Below, piece after piece: positions 58,984 to 64,000 of a DNA stretch of 64,000 bases. The notes under the pieces are model-generated. The model was given only the letters and a program-made list of their open reading frames with translations, made no database searches and was not told where the DNA came from. Source of the DNA: Rhynchosporium graminicola (taxonomy: Eukaryota > Ascomycota > Leotiomycetes > Helotiales > Ploettnerulaceae); NCBI GenBank assembly GCA_900074885.1, contig FJUW01000034.1, positions 64,021-128,020 on the forward strand, given 5' to 3'. The translations under genes and the position numbers were made by a program. Positions within the stretch are counted from its first letter, which is position 1, and each line of letters starts with the position of its first letter.

Positions 58984-61178
58984 ATGCCCTTCCTCTTATC
59001 CTCCATCCCGTCGTTGGCTCAAGCTCAAACATGGCTGGATCAAAGAGGCATCTCGGGCTTCCTGGCTGCACTTATACTGGCGCTTAATCTCTTCTTCATT
59101 CTCCCCATTGTCTACCGTCGCTATTTCCATCCTCTGTCCCGTTTTCCAGGTCCGTTCCTGGCATCCATCTCAAACTTACACCAATGCTACCGCTATCTTT
59201 GCGGGAATGAGCATGAGTACTATCTGGGGTTGCATGAGAAATACGGTTGGCGCCCATTTTCATTTGCTTGCCCATTCTTTTCGGTGTTTACAATGATAAG
59301 TTCGATGATGTTCATTGACAAATGATTCCCCTTTCGCTTTCTATTTACTTTCTATCTTGTCACGTGAGGCCGGGGTCTCAACACTATTAACCATCGATGT
59401 CTATGAACAGGGCCTATCGTCCGCTTTGGTCCCAACTCACTCATGATCAACAAACCACATTTCCTCCCTACCATTTACCATCGCACGGCCGACAAGACGG
59501 AGTTCTACAATCCGAATTTTGGAACGATATCATTGTTCAGCACGCTTAAGCATGAGGATCACGTCGTGATCAAGCGACGTCTGGGGGCTGCGGTGAGTTG
59601 TAACCCCTCAATCCAATCATTATGGAAATTTAAACTAATTGAGTTATGACCACAGTATGCCATGTCTTCAGTCAAACGATATGAAGCTCGAATCGATGCG
59701 AGCGTGACCCAATTTCTCAATGGTCTAGCCGACACTTATAGAACGGCTGACTTGGATGATTGGCTGCAGTACGTTTCTTTCTTCTACTCTTTCCATCTTC
59801 ACTGAGATTTTATCGCTACTCTTCTTCAGACGACTCATTGTTTTAACAGCTGGTTCGCCTACGATGTCATCAGTGCTATTCTCGCTGGCAAGCCCATAGG
59901 CTTCCTTGAGCAACGCACCGACGTGCGTGGCCTCATCGCCAGCTTTGCACAAGTCGTGTGGCCACTCGAGTTCCTCGGCCGGATTCCCAAGCTCTCTCTC
60001 CTGGCCCGGAAAACATGGTTGGGCCGAAAGTTATTCACGGCCAAGGCCAGGGATACAAGTGGGATTGGAGCTCTGATGGCCGTAAGTTGGATGAAATATC
60101 GGCGAGGCAGACAAGAAAATGTGAATTAAAATCGACGCTGACGTGATGCTGGCTTAGGAGCGGGATGTCTGGTACGACGAGCACGTCGGACACCCACGTC
60201 CAGAAACACTTGAAGATAGCGACTTGATATACCAGTATGGAAAGTTCCTCACCAGATACGGCAATACTAAGTCTAAAACTCTTAGATTCATGGCCGCCAA
60301 AACTGCCGACAAATCCAGCACTATGTCCGAGTATGACGTAAAAGCTGAAGCCCTTCTCGCTATGTACATATCGGCTCTTATTTTTCTCTCCAAAATTCGC
60401 TTTCCCTCCCCCCTTTCCTTTTTTGTCCTTACTAAAACTCTCACCAGGCTTGGCGGTTCTGCCACCGTCTCTGACGCCCTTCAAAAGCTATTCCGCAACC
60501 TCCTCGCCCAACCCCGGTGTCTGGCACTACTGGTATCCGAGATCGATGCCGCTGTCGCCAGCGGCCACATACCGATTCCAGCACCGTTCACCTCCTTGCA
60601 AACCCTGCCCTATCTCTCCATCTGCATTCGTGAATCCTTCCGGCTCTCTCCCAGCACGCCGCTCTTCCCGCGCGTCGTCCCCGCTGGGGGCGTGGTCTTC
60701 AACGAACAGCTGATCCCCGCCGGCACGGCGCTCGCCAGCAGTCCCTGGATCACAATGCGAGATCCGGAAGTCTATGGGGAGGATGCAGCCATCTTCCGAC
60801 CCGAGCGGTGGATGGAAGTCGAGCCGGAGCGGAAGCGGGACTGGGACCGGTGGGATTTCCATTGGGGCTTCGGGAGCCGAACGTGTTTAGGGAAACATAT
60901 TGCGACGATTGAGATTTTCAAGTGTGTTTTCGAGGTCCGTTCGCTTTTTTTTTCTCTTTTTATGCATTATTACCTTTCTATTTTTTCCCTTCCTTCTTGT
61001 ATATTCATCCCTGTTGTCAAAGTTGGGCTCTTGATGGGAGGATAACTAATAACTGACCGCGAAACAGCTTCTCCGCACCTTCGAGATCCTGATGAATAAG
61101 GACGGCATTCTCTCTGTTCGTCCGCGGGAGTCGAACGGCGCTGCGAAGGAGGGGAGAACAAAATTAGAAATGTCGTAG
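58984..61178 (+). CDS. Cytochrome P450 monooxygenase
   Basis: Exons 58984-59245, 59411-59592, 59656-59768, 59850-60081, 60158-60363, 60448-60934 and 61068-61178 give 530 aa. A single N-terminal membrane helix (GFLAALILALNLFFIL) and the proline-rich hinge FHPLSRFPGPF anchor it to the ER. The I-helix reads LGGSATVSDAL, the K-helix ExxR is Glu394-Ser-Phe-Arg397, and the haem loop is FGSRTC with Cys478 as the iron ligand. The EIFKCVFELLRTFEIL segment after it fits the L-helix and end of fungal P450s. Donor GTTGGC of intron 1 is non-standard but is the only join giving KYGPIVRFGPNS. It shares a divergent promoter and regulatory element with oxygenase 2, supporting a role in peptide tailoring. Confidence 0.9.
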
Positions 61179-62816
61179 ACTTAAACTCATACCCAAGTTG
61201 TGGGAGAATTAAACACTGCTATTATGGATATTATGCGGCGCTACACACAAGAGACTTTCACTATGAAAGCAACATAGTCAAGATAAAGTCATCTCGTATA
61301 TTCAATATATTTATATCATGGGTAGCCCTACCACATTTGACTAAAAGGAACAATACCAAATACCAGCAAGAATAGACTATAGTGCTCGTTACGAGATCAA
61401 GTTCAAGTTTGGAACGACGTACTTCGGCTATCATTTCCTGACTCTTACATGCTACCACTCCTTGTTTCATTTCGCATCACGAACTCTGCTAGCTAGCACT
61501 GCTACCATCTCAAGTCTCACGTCTCATCGTGCATGTTTGTTTTCTCCTTTTTCTTCCCCCGCAGATCCTTTTTTACTGTGATGGCTGTAGTGATCCGCCT
61601 CATTCCGTAAGATCGCGTCCTGTGCATTTTTGTTTTCTGTGTTTTGGGGCGAAAGAAACCAAGGGAAGAAGGAGGTACAAAGGAATAACCTATAAATACC
61701 ATTTAGTCAGCTCGCCTTTCGCTTATCACGCTCTCGCTTCTCTTTCCCAGCAAAGTCGGTGAAAGGGCAGGGAACGTGCCTCGAAGTAGTAGGAACACTG
61801 ATGAATCATCGGAATCTCACTAGAGGGTCTATAGTACTCACTCACCGTCTGGTGAAAAGTTGCCGATGTAGGATATGAGCGAGTGTGTGAATCTTCACAT
61901 CAATTCTGGACTTTTTCAAGAGATCGGAAATTTTAACGAACGAACCCCGCGAGAAAGCGACTCCTTTCGAGGATATTCTTCGAATGTGATTTATCTCTAG
62001 AAGGGGATGCGTTTTCTTCCGGGCAACTCATGATCGAATTTTTTTTCTTTTTTTCTTTCGCCCCCTTAGTGAGGACACTTTTTCATCGGGAACTTGAGAT
62101 GGATGGGAGGGACGTTTCCTTTTTTTTTTTTCTTTCACAGTCTATCTATCACCTGCCTTTAAGAGAAGAGAAAGAAAAAGTATCTTGATAGAAAGAACAT
62201 CAGGCTAAGCCTCGTGTGATTTCAAGACTCTCCGAGCATTCGAAACTTTCAAGTGATAATTCCTGGGATGTTCACCAAATAGCAAGAGTTGCGTTGCGCG
62301 AGGTTTAGGCAGTTGAAAAAAGAATAAATTAATGGAAGGATGACTGACTGACTAGGTGTATATCATTATTCATATATTGGGAAGAGGAAAGAAAAACTGA
62401 AATCTTTTCTCTTGCTGCTGGAAAAGTCGGAGCTCCGATTCATAACTGAAAGGGGCGAGGTGGGTAGCGGTACTGCTTTGTTGATTGGTAGCGAGGATTC
62501 GAGGAAGCATTTTAAATAAGTGCCTTACAACTCCCATTAATATCACCCTTTTGATGCATAGCTATATCGGACCGGGCTATATATACATATAATATGGAAT
62601 ATCGATGCGAGATTATGGATACTTTGAGTGTTTTTAAATAAAACTCTTATAGATGAATTCTGCTTTTATGGTGATAGAATTCTAGTTAAGACATTTATTT
62701 TCTCCTTGTCCTTTTTTACTTCGATATTGATTATAATGAATCAATCATCAGTTTCCTAGTCCCCCAAGCCCCCCAGCCGATCCGACCCTGTATCACAGGT
62801 CAGCATCCGTAGTCCG
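61179..62816. other. Convergent intergenic region at the cluster edge
   Basis: About 1.6 kb between the P450 (+) and the glycosyltransferase (-). It contains poly-T/poly-A tracts near 62040-62060 and 62115-62135 and no supportable gene. Confidence 0.5.
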
Positions 62817-64000
62817 TCAAAGGCGCCAAATGGACACGGCCACAGCGAGGAAAACTCCCAACACCACCAGGAAATGACCCCCAGCACCCACACGCTCCTT
62901 TCGTCTATGAAGCGCCCTATCCCTAGCAGCCAACGACGGATAGAACACCCCACCGGGTTCTCTCTGCACCAACATGCTCTCCCGGTCAGGCCACACAGTC
63001 GTCTTCAGCAGGTGCGATACAGGCACGTAGCACTGCGTCACGACTACGTAGCTGAGCCAAATAGCAGGTGGAAATGCTGCTTTTTGCAAAGCAGCCGGGC
63101 AGATTGAGAGGGAGGTGCAGGTGCGGCGTAGGGAGAGGAAAAGCGAGACCGGGACGAGGAAAAATAATAGAACATGGACGAGAAGACCCGAGTGGAATAG
63201 CAGACGCTTGAGCCGATAAATCGAGGATGGGGATGGTGGCTGTGACTGTGGCTGTTGCTGTTGCTGTGGTTTTGCCTGCGCGGTAGGGGAGAGAGCAGCC
63301 CACGATGTTCCACTGCTGAAAGTGGGTAGAGGCATTACTTTATCGCGACGGCCCAGCAGAGTGAAGGTATAATAACGAGTGAGATTCATAAGCTGGGCTG
63401 TGACGGCTTTAGCTCGAACATATCATACGCCAAGAGGAAGACTCACGGATCGTAAGCCACACCTGATTAAGGTGCGGAAATGTCGAGCATAAGAAGTTCG
63501 ACGAGATGGCGGTAACGTATTCATGCACCCAGCAGGCAGTGTGGTATAACAAGGCAAGGATGAGTACAGTTTTCAATTCCCACTTTGCGGAGTACGAGAC
63601 TAGCTGCTGGTCGGACAGGAGCGCTATCGGGACAATCGCCATGGTGAATACACATTGCATCAGATAGACCCCAAACATGAAGCCCTCTTTTGCAATCTCC
63701 CTCCGATGTGCGGCGCTGACCGTTAGATGTTTGGCCCTCCATATGTTCACCATCTGGACCACGCCTAAGCTCCACCGCTGACGCTGGCCGATATGGCCTT
63801 CCATCGAGTCGGGCACAAGGCCAAATTGCAACGGTTCTTGTGTGTGGATGATCTCCCAATTAGAACGGAGCAGCAGCGCCGTGAGTAAGTGGTCCTCATT
63901 GAAAGCGGACGTGGGAAAACAGCCAACTTGGAGAACCGCATCGCGCCTGAAGAGGAAGCCAGATCCCGAGCATACAGCGAACCCTCGACGATCTTGGATT
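62817..64000 (-). CDS. Membrane family-2 glycosyltransferase, C-terminal part (cut by window edge)
   Basis: Two exons are visible, 64000-63447 (incomplete) and 63397-62817, covering about 378 residues to the stop. The visible start lies in the catalytic core: CSGSGFLFRRDAV, an acceptor-site FNEDHLLTALLL and the QRQRW motif (GHIGQRQRWSLG). Those features define processive GT2 enzymes such as cellulose, chitin or hyaluronan synthase relatives. Several membrane helices follow (for example MQCVFTMAIVPIALLS, LLVHVLLFFLVPVSLFLSL and FLVVLGVFLAVAV), with a Gln/Pro-rich cytoplasmic loop between them. The intron is 49 bp. It presumably makes or exports a cell-surface polysaccharide; which one cannot be told. 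It is probably not part of the peptide cluster. Confidence 0.82.

Overview
This window is nuclear DNA from a filamentous ascomycete (Pezizomycotina). The evidence is many short spliceosomal introns (about 45-200 bp, GT-AG, CTAAC-like branch points), fungal-type HAP5, SEC15 and SLP1 proteins, and a giant fungal NRPS. A leotiomycete-like origin is only a guess. All exon coordinates below come from reading splice sites by eye and checking that the reading frame continues.

Region 1 (1-27.7 kb) is conserved housekeeping territory. It holds a partial FUN14-like mitochondrial gene (-), a SUN-domain SLP1-type ER protein (+), a Mei2-like RNA-binding protein in 14 exons (-), exocyst SEC15 (+), the CCAAT-binding factor subunit HAP5/HapE (-), the rRNA-processing factor FCF2 (+), mitochondrial ribosomal protein uS10m/RSM10 (+) and mitochondrial tryptophanyl-tRNA synthetase MSW1 (+). 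A gene-poor 6.9 kb gap (8.8-15.7 kb) carries a decayed tandem repeat of about 150 bp period. Another gene-poor gap lies at 27.7-31.0 kb.

Region 2 (31.0-61.2 kb) is a secondary-metabolite cluster. It contains a secreted galactose-oxidase-type copper radical oxidase (+), a 6,825-residue NRPS (-) with almost all of its coding sequence in one 19.97 kb exon, two 2-oxoglutarate/Fe(II) oxygenases arranged tail to tail, and a membrane-anchored cytochrome P450 (+). The NRPS reads stub-C, then six A-T-C modules. The last C domain looks like a cyclising terminal (C_T) domain and is followed by a thiolation-like domain whose carrier serine is gone. There is no epimerase, methyltransferase or thioesterase. 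The simplest reading is a cyclic hexapeptide that is then oxidised by the two dioxygenases and the P450. The specificity codes of modules 1, 4 and 6 are nearly identical, so one residue type is probably used three times. The two divergent promoters of the cluster (NRPS/oxygenase 1 and oxygenase 2/P450) share a composite element, TTTTGGAGG-(8 or 9 nt)-CCGACCTGC. In the first promoter the CCGACCTGC half is repeated in inverted orientation as a perfect 15-bp-arm palindrome. This looks like a pathway-specific regulator site, although no regulator gene is in the window.

Region 3 (62.8-64 kb) is the 3' part of a membrane family-2 glycosyltransferase (-) that runs off the end. I saw no tRNA, rRNA, CRISPR array or intact transposon.
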